The notes under the pieces: generated by a model
Seen by the model: the letters and a program-made list of their open reading frames with translations, nothing else
What the model was told of the DNA's origin: nothing
Database searches by the model: none
Program-made: the position numbers and the translations under genes
Shown: positions 33,850 to 42,849 of the stretch, in pieces
Numbering within the stretch: the stretch's first letter is position 1
Layout of the letters: every line of letters starts with the position of its first letter
Source: CAYJLF01 sp964371055
GTDB lineage: Bacteria; Eisenbacteria; RBG-16-71-46; CAIMUX01
Assembly: GCA_964371055.1 (NCBI GenBank)
Contig: CAYJLF010000008.1
Location: 62,001-126,000 of the forward strand
Direction of reading: 5' to 3'
Length of the DNA stretch: 64,000 nt

Positions 33850-34737
33850 GTGTCGCGCGAACCTGTTGGGAGGCCATGGAGACGGCCGCCGCGATTCCAC
33901 GGTCGCGGCCCCGGGAAGCCGGCGCCTCGGCCGGCGGAGGGAAGGATCATTCCGGCGGGCTCGAGCCTGACAGTCGCGGTCATCCCCGCCCGTTTCGCCT
34001 CCACCCGGTTTCCCGGGAAGATTCTCCATCCCCTCCACGGCAGCACGATTCTCGCGCACCTGCTGGAACGCGCCCTCCGCCTGCGAGGCCTCGATCGCGT
34101 GCTGGTGGCGACCGACGATGAAGGGATCGCGGACGAGGCCCGTCGCTGCGGCGCCGAGGCTGTGATGACCTCTCCCCTCCACGCCTCCGGATCCGACCGG
34201 ATCGGAGAAGCGGTCGCCCGGCTTCAACCCGCCCCCGCCTTCGTTCTCAACCTGCAAGGGGACGAACCGCTCTTCTCGCCTTCCGCGATCGAGCGGCTCC
34301 TCCTGGCGATGCGGGCGCGGCCTGATGCGATCTGGACCCTGGCCGAGCCGATCCGCGAGCCGGAGGAGTTCGCTCGCCCCTCGGTGGTCAAAGTCGTGAC
34401 CGATGCCCAAGGGCGCGCGCTCTACTTCTCCCGGGCCCCGATTCCTCACTTCCGAGAGGGTGAGGATTGGGCCGGTGTTGCCCCGTTGCGCCACGTCGGG
34501 GTCTACGGCTATCCCCGCGCACTGCTGCAGGCCTTTCTGGCGCAGCCGCCGAGCAGGCTGGAGCGGATCGAGGGATTGGAGCAGTTGCGGGCGCTCGAAG
34601 CGGGGCTCACCATCCGGGTCCTGACCGGCGCCTGGGCGGATGCGGGCATCGACACGCCCGAGGATCTGGAACGACTGCGCGCGAAGTACCCCGATGCGGC
34701 CGCGATCCGGCGCGCCGGGCTGGAGGATCGCGGCTGA
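33850..34737 (+). CDS. kdsB: 3-deoxy-manno-octulosonate cytidylyltransferase
   Basis: The enzyme activates Kdo with CTP for LPS. VAVIPARFASTRFPGK, LVATDDEGIADEA, NLQGDEPLF, FSRAPIP and the late GAWADAGIDTPEDLER are family motifs. The only canonical start is the GTG at 33850, which adds about 39 Arg/Pro-rich residues not expected in KdsB and has no Shine-Dalgarno. Homologues begin near the CTG at 33967, and a strong GGAGGGAAGG lies just before an ATT at 33949. The true start is therefore uncertain and may be non-canonical; the core is about 256 residues. Confidence 0.88.
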   Translation: MSREPVGRPWRRPPRFHGRGPGKPAPRPAEGRIIPAGSSLTVAVIPARFASTRFPGKILHPLHGSTILAHLLERALRLRGLDRVLVATDDEGIADEARRCGAEAVMTSPLHASGSDRIGEAVARLQPAPAFVLNLQGDEPLFSPSAIERLLLAMRARPDAIWTLAEPIREPEEFARPSVVKVVTDAQGRALYFSRAPIPHFREGEDWAGVAPLRHVGVYGYPRALLQAFLAQPPSRLERIEGLEQLRALEAGLTIRVLTGAWADAGIDTPEDLERLRAKYPDAAAIRRAGLEDRG

Positions 34738-34793
34738 CGACGGAGCCGGGCCGGAAGTCGACCGCGGCGGGGCAGGGAAGAACGGGAGGGGCC

Positions 34794-36461
34794 ATGGACG
34801 GACAGCATCGCTACGTCTTCGTCACCGGAGGCGTCGTCTCCTCGCTCGGCAAGGGGATCGCCGCCGCGTCGCTCGGCCTCCTCTTGAAGGAGCGGGGACT
34901 GCGCGTCACGCTCCAGAAGTTCGACCCCTACCTGAATCTCGATCCCGGCACGATGAGCCCGTACCAGCACGGCGAGGTCTTCGTGACCGATGACGGGGCC
35001 GAGACCGATCTCGATCTCGGGCACTACGAGCGGTTCACCGAGATCGATCTGGCGAGGGAGAACAGCGTGACGGCGGGACAGATCTATGACCAGATCCTCT
35101 CGCGGGAGCGGCGCGGCGACTATCTCGGGAAGACCGTCCAGGTGATCCCCCACGTCACCGACGAGATCAAGCGCCGGATGAAGGAGGCGGCCCAGCGGAG
35201 CGACAGCGACGTCTCCATCATCGAGATCGGCGGCACCGTCGGTGACATCGAGGGCCTGCCGTTCCTCGAGGCGATTCGCCAGATGCGGCTGGAGGTGGGG
35301 CGCAACCGCACGCTCTTCATCCACGTCACGCTCGTCCCCTACATCCGGGCGGCGCAGGAGCTGAAGACGAAGCCGACGCAGCACAGCGTGAAGGGTCTCC
35401 GCGAGATCGGCATCCAGCCCGACATCCTCCTCTGCCGCTCGGAGGTGCCGCTGTCGGCCGACCTGCGCGGCAAGATCGCGCTCTTCTGCAGCGTGCCGGC
35501 CAACTGCGTGATCGACGTGCCCGATGCCCGCTCGATCTACGAAGTGCCGGTGGTGCTCCATCGCGGCGGGCTCGATGCCATCGTGCTCGACCTGATGAAC
35601 CTCGAGTCGCCCCGTGCGCTCGATCTCGGGCCGTGGGAGCAGCTCGTCCGCGGCATTGTCGATCCGCCGGGGCGGGTGAAGGTCGCGATCTGCGGCAAGT
35701 ACACCCATCTGCGCGACGCTTACAAGAGCATCCTGGAGTCGTTCATCCACGCCGGTGCCGCCAACGGCGTCGAGGTCGAGATCCAGTGGGTGGAATCGTC
35801 GCAGCTCGAGGATGGCCCCCCGGCGCAGTTCCTGGACGGGGTCGACGGCATCCTGGTGCCGGGCGGATTCGGCGAACGGGGGATCGAGGGGATGGTCCGG
35901 GCGGTCGAGTTTGCCCGGACGCGGAAGATCCCCTTCTTCGGGATCTGCCTCGGCCTGCACTGCGCGGTGATCGAATTCGCGCGCCACGCCTGCGGCCTGG
36001 AACGCGCGAACTCCACCGAGTTCGATCCGGCGACTCCGCATCCGGTGATCTACCTGATGCCGGAGCAGCTCTCCTACACGACCAAGGGTGGGACGATGCG
36101 GCTCGGCTCCTACGACTGCGAGCTGGCCGAGGGGAGCCGCGCACGGGCCATCTACGAAGAGCCCCTGATCCGCGAGCGGCATCGCCACCGCTACGAGTAC
36201 AACAACGACTATCGTGATCAGATGGAGCGGGGAGGCCTTCGCTGTTCCGGGATCTGCCCGCAGAACGGGTTGGTCGAGGTGATCGAGCTCCCCGAGCATC
36301 CGTGGTTCATGGGAGTACAGTTCCACCCGGAGCTGAAGTCGCGGCCCCGGAGTCCGCATCCGCTCTTCCGGTCGTTTGTGGCCGCCGCGGTCGTCCGGCG
36401 CCGGGAACGACTGGCCTCCGAGGCCGGGCGCGAAGGACGGCCGCGCCTAGAGGAGGATTGA
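34794..36461 (+). CDS. pyrG: CTP synthase
   Basis: The 555-residue enzyme aminates UTP to CTP using Gln. It has the synthetase start VFVTGGVVSSLGKGIAAASL, the QKFDPYLNLDPGTMSP and GGTVGDIEGLPF blocks, and a C-terminal glutamine amidotransferase domain with GICLGLHCAV and the late HPE triad residues. The usual nucleophile Cys lies in FGICLGLH. The ATG at 34794 follows GGGAGGGG. It is linked to kdsA by a TGATG overlap, which fits the CTP need of Kdo activation. Confidence 0.95.
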   Translation: MDGQHRYVFVTGGVVSSLGKGIAAASLGLLLKERGLRVTLQKFDPYLNLDPGTMSPYQHGEVFVTDDGAETDLDLGHYERFTEIDLARENSVTAGQIYDQILSRERRGDYLGKTVQVIPHVTDEIKRRMKEAAQRSDSDVSIIEIGGTVGDIEGLPFLEAIRQMRLEVGRNRTLFIHVTLVPYIRAAQELKTKPTQHSVKGLREIGIQPDILLCRSEVPLSADLRGKIALFCSVPANCVIDVPDARSIYEVPVVLHRGGLDAIVLDLMNLESPRALDLGPWEQLVRGIVDPPGRVKVAICGKYTHLRDAYKSILESFIHAGAANGVEVEIQWVESSQLEDGPPAQFLDGVDGILVPGGFGERGIEGMVRAVEFARTRKIPFFGICLGLHCAVIEFARHACGLERANSTEFDPATPHPVIYLMPEQLSYTTKGGTMRLGSYDCELAEGSRARAIYEEPLIRERHRHRYEYNNDYRDQMERGGLRCSGICPQNGLVEVIELPEHPWFMGVQFHPELKSRPRSPHPLFRSFVAAAVVRRRERLASEAGREGRPRLEED

Positions 36462-37357
36462 TGGACGGGAATGCGAGAGGGGAGCGGGGGCGGGAGGTTC
36501 GCGTGCTGCGCCGCCCGCTCGGCGCGGGGGAGCTCTTCATCATCGCCGGTCCCTGCGTCCTCGAAGGAAGCGACATGGCGCTCGCGATCGCCGGGCGCGT
36601 GCGGGAAGCGGCGGCGAAGCTGGGCGTGCGGTTCATCTTCAAGGCGTCGTACCGCAAGGCCAACCGCAGCGCCGTCGATTCCTTCACGGGGCTCGGCGAC
36701 GCGGAGGGACTGGCGATCCTGGGCCGCCTCCGCCGGGACCTCGGCGTCCCGGTCCTGACCGACGTGCACGAAGTGGCGGAGGTCGCGCCCGCGGCGGAGG
36801 TCTGCGACGTGGTGCAGATCCCGGCCTTCCTCTCGCGGCAGACCGCGCTGCTCCAGGCCGCGGCGGCCTGTGGGCGCGCGGTCAATGTCAAGAAGGGGCA
36901 GTTCCTCGCGCCCGATGACTGCCCCCGCGTGGTCGAGAAGATCCGCGCCGCCCGGCCCGCGACGGAGATCTGGCTGACCGAGCGAGGCGCGACCTTCGGC
37001 TATCACAATCTCGTCGTCGACATGCGCGTCTTCCCGGTGCTCCGGCGCCTCCCCGGGGTCGCCGTCGTCTACGACGTGACGCACTCTCTCCAGCACCCGG
37101 GAGTCGGCGGAGACCGTCAATTCGCCCGCCCCCTCGCGCGCGCCGCGATCGCCGCCGGCGCGGACGGGCTCTTCCTCGAGACGCACCCCGATCCGGCCCG
37201 GGCGCTCTCCGACGCCACGACCCAGCTTCCGCTGGACGAGATCGAGGACTTCCTCGAGGAGATGGTCGAGTGGAAGCGCCTTCAGGCCCGCTGGGTCTCT
37301 GCGACCGATCTGGCGTTCGGCGGCGAGGGAGGAACGGCGGATGCCGGCATCTCCTGA
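36461..37357 (+). CDS. kdsA: Kdo-8-phosphate synthase
   Basis: The 298-residue enzyme condenses arabinose-5-phosphate and phosphoenolpyruvate. It has IAGPCVLEG, FKASYRKANRSAVDSFTGLG, VLTDVHEV, DVVQIPAFLSRQT, NVKKGQFLAP and the ending DGLFLETHPDP. The ATG at 36461 overlaps the pyrG stop and follows AGGAGGA. The 3' end overlaps kdsD by 17 bases. Confidence 0.95.
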   Translation: MDGNARGERGREVRVLRRPLGAGELFIIAGPCVLEGSDMALAIAGRVREAAAKLGVRFIFKASYRKANRSAVDSFTGLGDAEGLAILGRLRRDLGVPVLTDVHEVAEVAPAAEVCDVVQIPAFLSRQTALLQAAAACGRAVNVKKGQFLAPDDCPRVVEKIRAARPATEIWLTERGATFGYHNLVVDMRVFPVLRRLPGVAVVYDVTHSLQHPGVGGDRQFARPLARAAIAAGADGLFLETHPDPARALSDATTQLPLDEIEDFLEEMVEWKRLQARWVSATDLAFGGEGGTADAGIS

Positions 37358-38333
37358 GGCGATCCGCGACCTGGCGCGGGAGATGCTCGGCCGGGAGGAG
37401 GAGGGGATCCGTTCTCTGCGCCGGCTGGTGGAAGAGCCGCCGTTTCAGGCGGCGATCCAGCTCCTCTGCCGCGCGCGCGGGCGCGTGCTCGCCTGCGGTG
37501 TGGGGAAGTCGGGGCTGGTGGCGCAGCGGATCGCGGCGTCCTTCCGGTCGACCGGCACGCCTTCCTTCTTCCTCCATCCCGTCGAAGCGGTGCACGGCGA
37601 CCTGGGGCTGATTGAACCGGACGATGTCGGTCTCTTCCTCAGCAAGAGCGGGGAGAGCGAAGAGCTCCTGCGCCTCCTCCCCAGCTTCGAGCGCCTCGGC
37701 GTCCCGCTGCTGGCGGCGACGGCCCGGGCCGACTCGCCGCTGGCCCGGGCGGCGGCCCTGCATCTGATGGTCGGGCCGCTGGAGGAGGCGGGACCGATCC
37801 GAGCGGTCCCCTCGACCAGCATCACGGTCTTCGAGGTGCTGGGCAACCTGCTCGTCGCGGCGGTCTACACCGCGCGCGGGATCTCGGAGGAGGATCTGGC
37901 CTGGCTCCATCCGGGCGGGCTGATCGGCGGGATGGTCTCCCACCGGGTGGAGGCGCTGATGCACACCGGGGAGGCGATTCCGCGCGTCACGCCCGAGGCC
38001 TTCCTGCGCGAGGCGATCGTCGAGATGATGTCCAAGCGGCTGGGTTTGACGACCGTCGTCGACGGGGAGGGGCGGTTGCTCGGCCTGGTGACCGACGGCG
38101 ACGTGCGTCGCGCGGTCCATGCGCACGAGAGGATCGATCCTCTGCGCGTGGCCGATGTCATGACGAGATCGCCGCGGACGATCGGCCGGGAGGCCTCGAT
38201 CGCGACGGCGGTCGAACAGATGGAGAGGAACCGTCCCGGTCCGATCACAGCGCTCGTCGTCACCGATGACGCGGGGATGGTCGAGGGGGTGCTGCACCTG
38301 CACGACTGCCTTCGACTGCGCCGCGCCGGGTGA
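37341..38333 (+). CDS. kdsD: Arabinose-5-phosphate isomerase, KpsF/GutQ family
   Basis: The 330-residue protein has an N-terminal SIS sugar-isomerase domain (VLACGVGKSGLVAQRIAASF, HGDLGLI, FLSKSGES) and two C-terminal CBS domains (VEALMHTGE, LVTDGDVRRA). It converts ribulose-5-phosphate to arabinose-5-phosphate for the preceding kdsA. The phosphatase kdsC, which would complete the path, is not found nearby. Confidence 0.93.
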   Translation: MPASPEAIRDLAREMLGREEEGIRSLRRLVEEPPFQAAIQLLCRARGRVLACGVGKSGLVAQRIAASFRSTGTPSFFLHPVEAVHGDLGLIEPDDVGLFLSKSGESEELLRLLPSFERLGVPLLAATARADSPLARAAALHLMVGPLEEAGPIRAVPSTSITVFEVLGNLLVAAVYTARGISEEDLAWLHPGGLIGGMVSHRVEALMHTGEAIPRVTPEAFLREAIVEMMSKRLGLTTVVDGEGRLLGLVTDGDVRRAVHAHERIDPLRVADVMTRSPRTIGREASIATAVEQMERNRPGPITALVVTDDAGMVEGVLHLHDCLRLRRAG

Positions 38334-39319
38334 TGGACCGGCCTTCGCGCGCCGTGACCGGTGCCGGCCGGCGCACCGGAGGGCAGCTGTCGACCCGGCG
38401 TCCGGCCGGGAAGCGAAGAGCGCATCGGGGGGGGGCGAGGCGGGCCCTCCGCTACGTCGTCCTGGGGGCGCTGCTGGCGCCGCTTCGGTATTTTCCGCCG
38501 ACTCAGGCCCGGCGCCTGGGAGCATCATACGGGCGGGTCGCGTGGTGGCTCATGCCGCGACTCCGGCGGCGCACCAGGTTGCACCTGAAGGCCGCCTTTC
38601 CGGAGTGGCCGGCGACGCGTCACGAGGAAGTCGCGCGCGGCGTCACCCCCTGGATCGGTCGAACCGGAGCCGATTTCCTGCAGCTGGGACGCGGAGCGCG
38701 GAGCGCCGTGCGGCGGGACCTCGGGGTCGAGGGTCTCGAACACTGGAAAGCCGCCACCTCGGCCGGTTCGGGTGTCGTGGCGACCACCGGCCACTTTGGT
38801 CACTGGGAGTTGCTCGGCGCCTGGTTCGCGACCCTGGGACCGACCGTCACGGTGCTCTATCATCCCTTTCCGGAGGAACGGCTGGACCGACTCGTCCGGA
38901 GCATCCGGGAGCGGGCCGGGGTAGAGGCGCTGCCGGCGGACGGCAATCTCGGATCGGCCCTGCGTGCCTTGCGGCGCGGCGGAGTCCTCGGGGTCGTGAT
39001 CGACCGTCCGCCTCGCGGCGGCGGGATCGAAGACCGGTTCTTCGGGCGCCCTTGCCGGACGGCGCCGGGAGCGGCGAGGATCGCGTGGCTGGCGGGTGCG
39101 CCTTTGCTGCCGGCCGCGCTCTGGTCGGAACGGGATCGGTATCGGGTGTCGCTGCGTGCGCCGCTCTGGGTCCGCTCCGAAGAGGAGGTGGTGGACGTCA
39201 CCCGGCGACTGACGGCGATCCTCGAGGAGCAGATTCGAGTCGCGCCCGAGCAATGGCCCTGGTTCGAAAATCGCTGGAAGGTACGGTCCAAATCGATTGG
39301 AAATGCGGATGTTGGATGA
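38330..39319 (+). CDS. LpxL/HtrB-type lipid A acyltransferase
   Basis: The 329-residue protein has a basic N-terminus and a membrane-proximal hydrophobic stretch, then the acyltransferase motif TGHFGHWELLG, with the catalytic H-x4-E pair. The block VIDRPPRGGGIEDRFFGRP resembles the second family block. It probably adds a late acyl chain to lipid A or its precursor. GTG 38330 and ATG 38333 both fit. Context in a Kdo/Lpt operon supports the role. Confidence 0.82.
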   Translation: MMDRPSRAVTGAGRRTGGQLSTRRPAGKRRAHRGGARRALRYVVLGALLAPLRYFPPTQARRLGASYGRVAWWLMPRLRRRTRLHLKAAFPEWPATRHEEVARGVTPWIGRTGADFLQLGRGARSAVRRDLGVEGLEHWKAATSAGSGVVATTGHFGHWELLGAWFATLGPTVTVLYHPFPEERLDRLVRSIRERAGVEALPADGNLGSALRALRRGGVLGVVIDRPPRGGGIEDRFFGRPCRTAPGAARIAWLAGAPLLPAALWSERDRYRVSLRAPLWVRSEEEVVDVTRRLTAILEEQIRVAPEQWPWFENRWKVRSKSIGNADVG

Positions 39320-39953
39320 GCTTCGACGCTCCCGCGGGCTCCGTCCCGTCCAAGCCGGTGCAAGGGTACGGGTCAGGGTGTGGACGATCGCCGCGGGCCT
39401 GGCGGCGGTGATCGTGGCGGCGGTGATCCTGGCGGCTGGGTGCCGGGAAGCCGAGCCGCCGCCCGATCCGGTCGCGGGCGAGCGCGTGCCGCGCCAGGTG
39501 CTGGAGAACTTCACCCTTCGGACGACCGGCGCGAGCGGACTCTTGTGGGTGCTCCAGGCGGCGGAGGGAACCTCCTACGCCCCGGGTGAACCGACCGAGC
39601 TCCGCCTGATGACGGTCCGGTTCTACGACGGCGGAGGGGTGGTGCGATCGGTTCTGACGAGCCGGAGGGGGGAAATCGACGAGTCGACGCGCACGCTGTT
39701 CGCCCAGGACTCCGTCGTGGTCGTGACCCCGGACGGGGAACGTCTGGAGACGGAGTCATTGCGGTGGGATCCCCGGGCGGAGAGGATCACCACCGACGCC
39801 TACTTCCGGCTGACGAAGGGGCGCGACGTCCTGACCGGAACCGGGTTCTCGGCCGATCCCGACCTCCGTCGCTATTCCGTGGTTCGCGACGTGAGAGCGG
39901 AGGTGCGGGACCAGGACGACACGAAGATCCTGGAGGGTTTGGATGGTGAATGA
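39303..39953 (+). CDS. lptC: LPS export protein LptC
   Basis: The protein has about 216 residues with an N-terminal hydrophobic segment and the lipobox-like VILAAGC. A beta-jellyroll region follows with LRLMTVRFYDGGGVV and VTPDGERLETESLRW, typical of LptC. It links the LptBFG ATPase to LptA. ATG 39303 is taken; ATG 39309 or TTG 39297 are alternatives. It is followed directly by lptB; no lptA lies between them. Confidence 0.85.
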   Translation: MRMLDELRRSRGLRPVQAGARVRVRVWTIAAGLAAVIVAAVILAAGCREAEPPPDPVAGERVPRQVLENFTLRTTGASGLLWVLQAAEGTSYAPGEPTELRLMTVRFYDGGGVVRSVLTSRRGEIDESTRTLFAQDSVVVVTPDGERLETESLRWDPRAERITTDAYFRLTKGRDVLTGTGFSADPDLRRYSVVRDVRAEVRDQDDTKILEGLDGE

Positions 39954-40722
39954 CGGGGCGGCCGCGCCGGAGAAAGAGGAGGTCGGGGCGGCGCCCACCG
40001 GGGAGGCTCTGGAAGCCGTCGGGCTCGTCCGCAACTACGGCAAGGTCCGGGTCGTCAACGGCGTCTCGCTCCGCGTCTCGCCGGGCGAGGTGGTCGGCCT
40101 TCTGGGGCCGAACGGCGCCGGCAAGACGACGACGTTCTATATGATCACGGGCCTTCTTCCCCCCACGGAAGGAAAGATCCATCTCAACGGGCGCGACATC
40201 ACGCGGATGCCGATGTACCGGCGCGCGCGTCTCGGGCTCGGCTATCTGTCGCAGGAGCCGAGCATCTTCCGCCGCCTGACCGTCTGGGAAAACGTGATGG
40301 CGATCCTCGAAACGCTCCCGATGAGCCCGTCAGAGAGGCGCGACCGCTGCGAACAGCTGCTGCGGGATCTCGACATCCTCCACCTGCGCGACCGGCGTGG
40401 CGTGCACCTTTCGGGAGGGGAGAGGCGCCGCACCGAGATCAGTCGGGCGCTCGTCACCCAGCCCGCGTACATCCTCCTGGACGAGCCGTTCGTCGGGATC
40501 GACCCGATCGCCGTGGCCGAGATCCAGCAGATCATCATCTCGCTCAAGCGTCGAGGGCTCGGCGTTCTCATCACCGACCACAGCGTGCGCGAGACCCTCG
40601 GCGCGACCGATCGGGCCTACCTCATGTTCGAGGGGAAGGTGCTCCTCTCGGGTACGGCCGACGAGCTGGCCAACGATCCGCAGGCGCGGAAATTGTACCT
40701 CGGAGAGAACTTCCGACTTTGA
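39943..40722 (+). CDS. lptB: LPS export ABC ATPase LptB
   Basis: The 259-residue ATPase powers LPS extraction. It has Walker A GPNGAGKTTT, signature HLSGGERRRTEISRAL, Walker B ILLDEPFVGIDP and the LptB-typical LITDHSVRETL. An N-terminal extension of about 22 residues precedes the domain. It begins 11 bases before the end of lptC. Confidence 0.94.
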   Translation: MVNDGAAAPEKEEVGAAPTGEALEAVGLVRNYGKVRVVNGVSLRVSPGEVVGLLGPNGAGKTTTFYMITGLLPPTEGKIHLNGRDITRMPMYRRARLGLGYLSQEPSIFRRLTVWENVMAILETLPMSPSERRDRCEQLLRDLDILHLRDRRGVHLSGGERRRTEISRALVTQPAYILLDEPFVGIDPIAVAEIQQIIISLKRRGLGVLITDHSVRETLGATDRAYLMFEGKVLLSGTADELANDPQARKLYLGENFRL

Positions 40723-40772
40723 GCCGACGGACCGGCGCGTCCGCGCAGGCCAGAGGCTCCCCTGGAGGTTCC

Positions 40773-42239
40773 ATGTCGACCCGTCTGCTGGCCGGGCTCG
40801 CTCCGCAGGTGGGGGTCCGCCTCTCTCCCTCGTTGCGTCTCGCCCTCGAGCTTCTGGAACTCCCCGCCGTCGAGCTCGCCGCCCGCCTCCGGCGCGAGAC
40901 CCTGCAAAACCCGATTCTCCAGCTCGACGAGGACGAGGAGGCGATCGCCGCCGGCGCCTCGCCCGCGGCCGCGGAGCCGGAGGAGCGGCCGGAGACGGAG
41001 GCGGTCACGCTCCCAGGGTCGGTGGCGCCGGAGTGGTGGCGGCGGATCGGGCGGGAAGACGACAGACCTCGGCCGGCGACGGTCGACCGGGATCGGTGGG
41101 TCGCGCCTGAACCGGTGGCGTTTGTCTCGCTCGGGAGCCATCTGGAACGGCAACTGCTGCCGGTCATCGATCCTGAGCTGCGTCGGACCGCAAGCTACCT
41201 GATCGGATGCCTGGACGAGCGTGGGCGCCTTGCCGTCCCCTTGGCCGAAGCGGCGGACGACCTGCGACAGACGCGGGCGTCGATCGACCAAGGGCTCGTC
41301 CTCCTGCAGTCGCTCGATCCTCCGGGGATCGGGGCCCGGGACCTGCGCGAGTGCCTTCTGCTGCAGCTGGCCCGTCGCGGCCGGGAGGGTTCTCCGCCGT
41401 GGCGCCTCGTGGAGACGGCGTTCGACCTCCTGGCCCGCGGGCGATGGGTCGAGGCGGCGCGGCGGGCGCGGGTGCCGCCCGGCCGGCTGCCGTCGGCGCG
41501 CGCCGAGATCCGGCGGCTCCATCCGCATCCTGGACGGCTGGTCGCGGACGGTCCCGTGCGGTACATTACTCCCGACGTTTCCGTGCACCGGGTCGGCGAC
41601 GAACTCGTCGTCGACGCGGGAGAGTCCGTCCGGCCAAGACTCTGCCTCAGCCCCTGGAGCCGCGGCCTGCTGGTCGAAGGGGGGCGAGATCTCGAGGCCC
41701 GCGTCTTCCTGCGCCACAATCTCTCGTCGGCGCGGCGGCTGGTGCGGGCGCTCGATCGGCGCCGACGCACGCTCGTCCGGGTCATGGAGTGCATCGTGCG
41801 GGAACAGGGGGAGTTCTTTGAGCGGGGATCCGCCGGATTGCGGCCGATGACTCTGCAGGTGGTAGCGGACCGTCTTGGCCTGCACGAGTCCACGGTGGCG
41901 AGGGCGGTCCGAGGGAAGTACGCAGAGACGCCGCTCGGTCTCCTCCCGTTGCGCCATTTCTTCTCCGCCGGGCTCGGTCCCCCCGGAAAGCGGTGGTCCG
42001 GGCGGGCGGTCTGCGAGAGAATCCGATGCTTGGTGGCGGAGGAGGATCCCGCCCGGCCGCTGTCCGACGCCGCTCTGGCCGCGCGACTCGGGGGCGCGGG
42101 AGTGGTGGTCGCTCGCCGGACCGTCACCAAGTACCGTCAAGGAATGGGAATCGAACGAGCGCCGCGCCGCCGGACCCGCCCTGCCGGGGAGGCATCGCGA
42201 CGCGATGTGTCCGCAGGATCGTCTCAACCTTCTCTTTAG
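40773..42239 (+). CDS. rpoN: RNA polymerase sigma-54 factor
   Basis: The 488-residue sigma factor has a Gln/Leu-rich region I (LRLALELLELPAVELAARLR), an acidic region II, the core-binding domain, and the RpoN box ARRTVTKYRQGMGI that contacts the -24 element. The ATG at 40773 has GGAGG five bases upstream and removes an unlikely N-terminal addition. It is followed by hpf and the PTS cluster, a common arrangement around rpoN. Confidence 0.94.
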   Translation: MSTRLLAGLAPQVGVRLSPSLRLALELLELPAVELAARLRRETLQNPILQLDEDEEAIAAGASPAAAEPEERPETEAVTLPGSVAPEWWRRIGREDDRPRPATVDRDRWVAPEPVAFVSLGSHLERQLLPVIDPELRRTASYLIGCLDERGRLAVPLAEAADDLRQTRASIDQGLVLLQSLDPPGIGARDLRECLLLQLARRGREGSPPWRLVETAFDLLARGRWVEAARRARVPPGRLPSARAEIRRLHPHPGRLVADGPVRYITPDVSVHRVGDELVVDAGESVRPRLCLSPWSRGLLVEGGRDLEARVFLRHNLSSARRLVRALDRRRRTLVRVMECIVREQGEFFERGSAGLRPMTLQVVADRLGLHESTVARAVRGKYAETPLGLLPLRHFFSAGLGPPGKRWSGRAVCERIRCLVAEEDPARPLSDAALAARLGGAGVVVARRTVTKYRQGMGIERAPRRRTRPAGEASRRDVSAGSSQPSL

Positions 42240-42248
42240 GAGGACGCG

Positions 42249-42791
42249 ATGGAGATCGTCACCACCGGCCGTCGGTACAAGCTGACCCCCGCGATCAAGG
42301 AAGCGGCGGAGAAGCGCCTGGCCAAACTGGAGCGCTTTTCGGACAGCGAGATGGAAGCCCATCTGATCCTGGCCGAGGAGAAGCACCGGCAGATCGCCGA
42401 ACTGACCTTGCGCGCCGGGCGCAATCACCTCGTCAGCCGGGAGGAGTCGTCCGAGATGATCACGGCGATCGATGGGGTCACCGACCGGATGGAGCGGCAG
42501 TTGAAGAAGCTGAACGCGCGCCTGAAGGACCGGAAGGCGACGCGGGTGATTCCCGCGTTCTCGGTGGTGCAGGAAGAGGATCTGCCCGAGATCGAGGTCG
42601 AGGAGGAGTTCAGCCCGGTCGTCGTCCGCTGCCCGCAGTGGCACGCGACCCCGATCTCGGTGGAGGACGCGATCCGCATCCTGCGCGAGAAGGACTGGGA
42701 GCTCATCATGTTCGCGAACGCGCGCACCGGCCGGCCGTGCACCGTGCATCTGCGGCCGGACGGCAACTTCGGGCTGATCGAAGCGGAGTAG
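42249..42791 (+). CDS. hpf: Ribosome hibernation promoting factor, long form
   Basis: The 180-residue protein has an N-terminal ribosome-binding domain (MEIVTTGRRYKLTPAIKEAA, EAHLILAEEKH) and a C-terminal dimerisation domain (ISVEDAIRILREKDWELIMF). The long form makes 100S dimers alone. It is just downstream of rpoN, as in many bacteria. Confidence 0.92.
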   Translation: MEIVTTGRRYKLTPAIKEAAEKRLAKLERFSDSEMEAHLILAEEKHRQIAELTLRAGRNHLVSREESSEMITAIDGVTDRMERQLKKLNARLKDRKATRVIPAFSVVQEEDLPEIEVEEEFSPVVVRCPQWHATPISVEDAIRILREKDWELIMFANARTGRPCTVHLRPDGNFGLIEAE

Positions 42792-42849
42792 GCGCGGCCC
42801 CGCGGCTCAAACGAACGGCGCGGGCGGCCGGGCCAGGGAGACGGCGATC

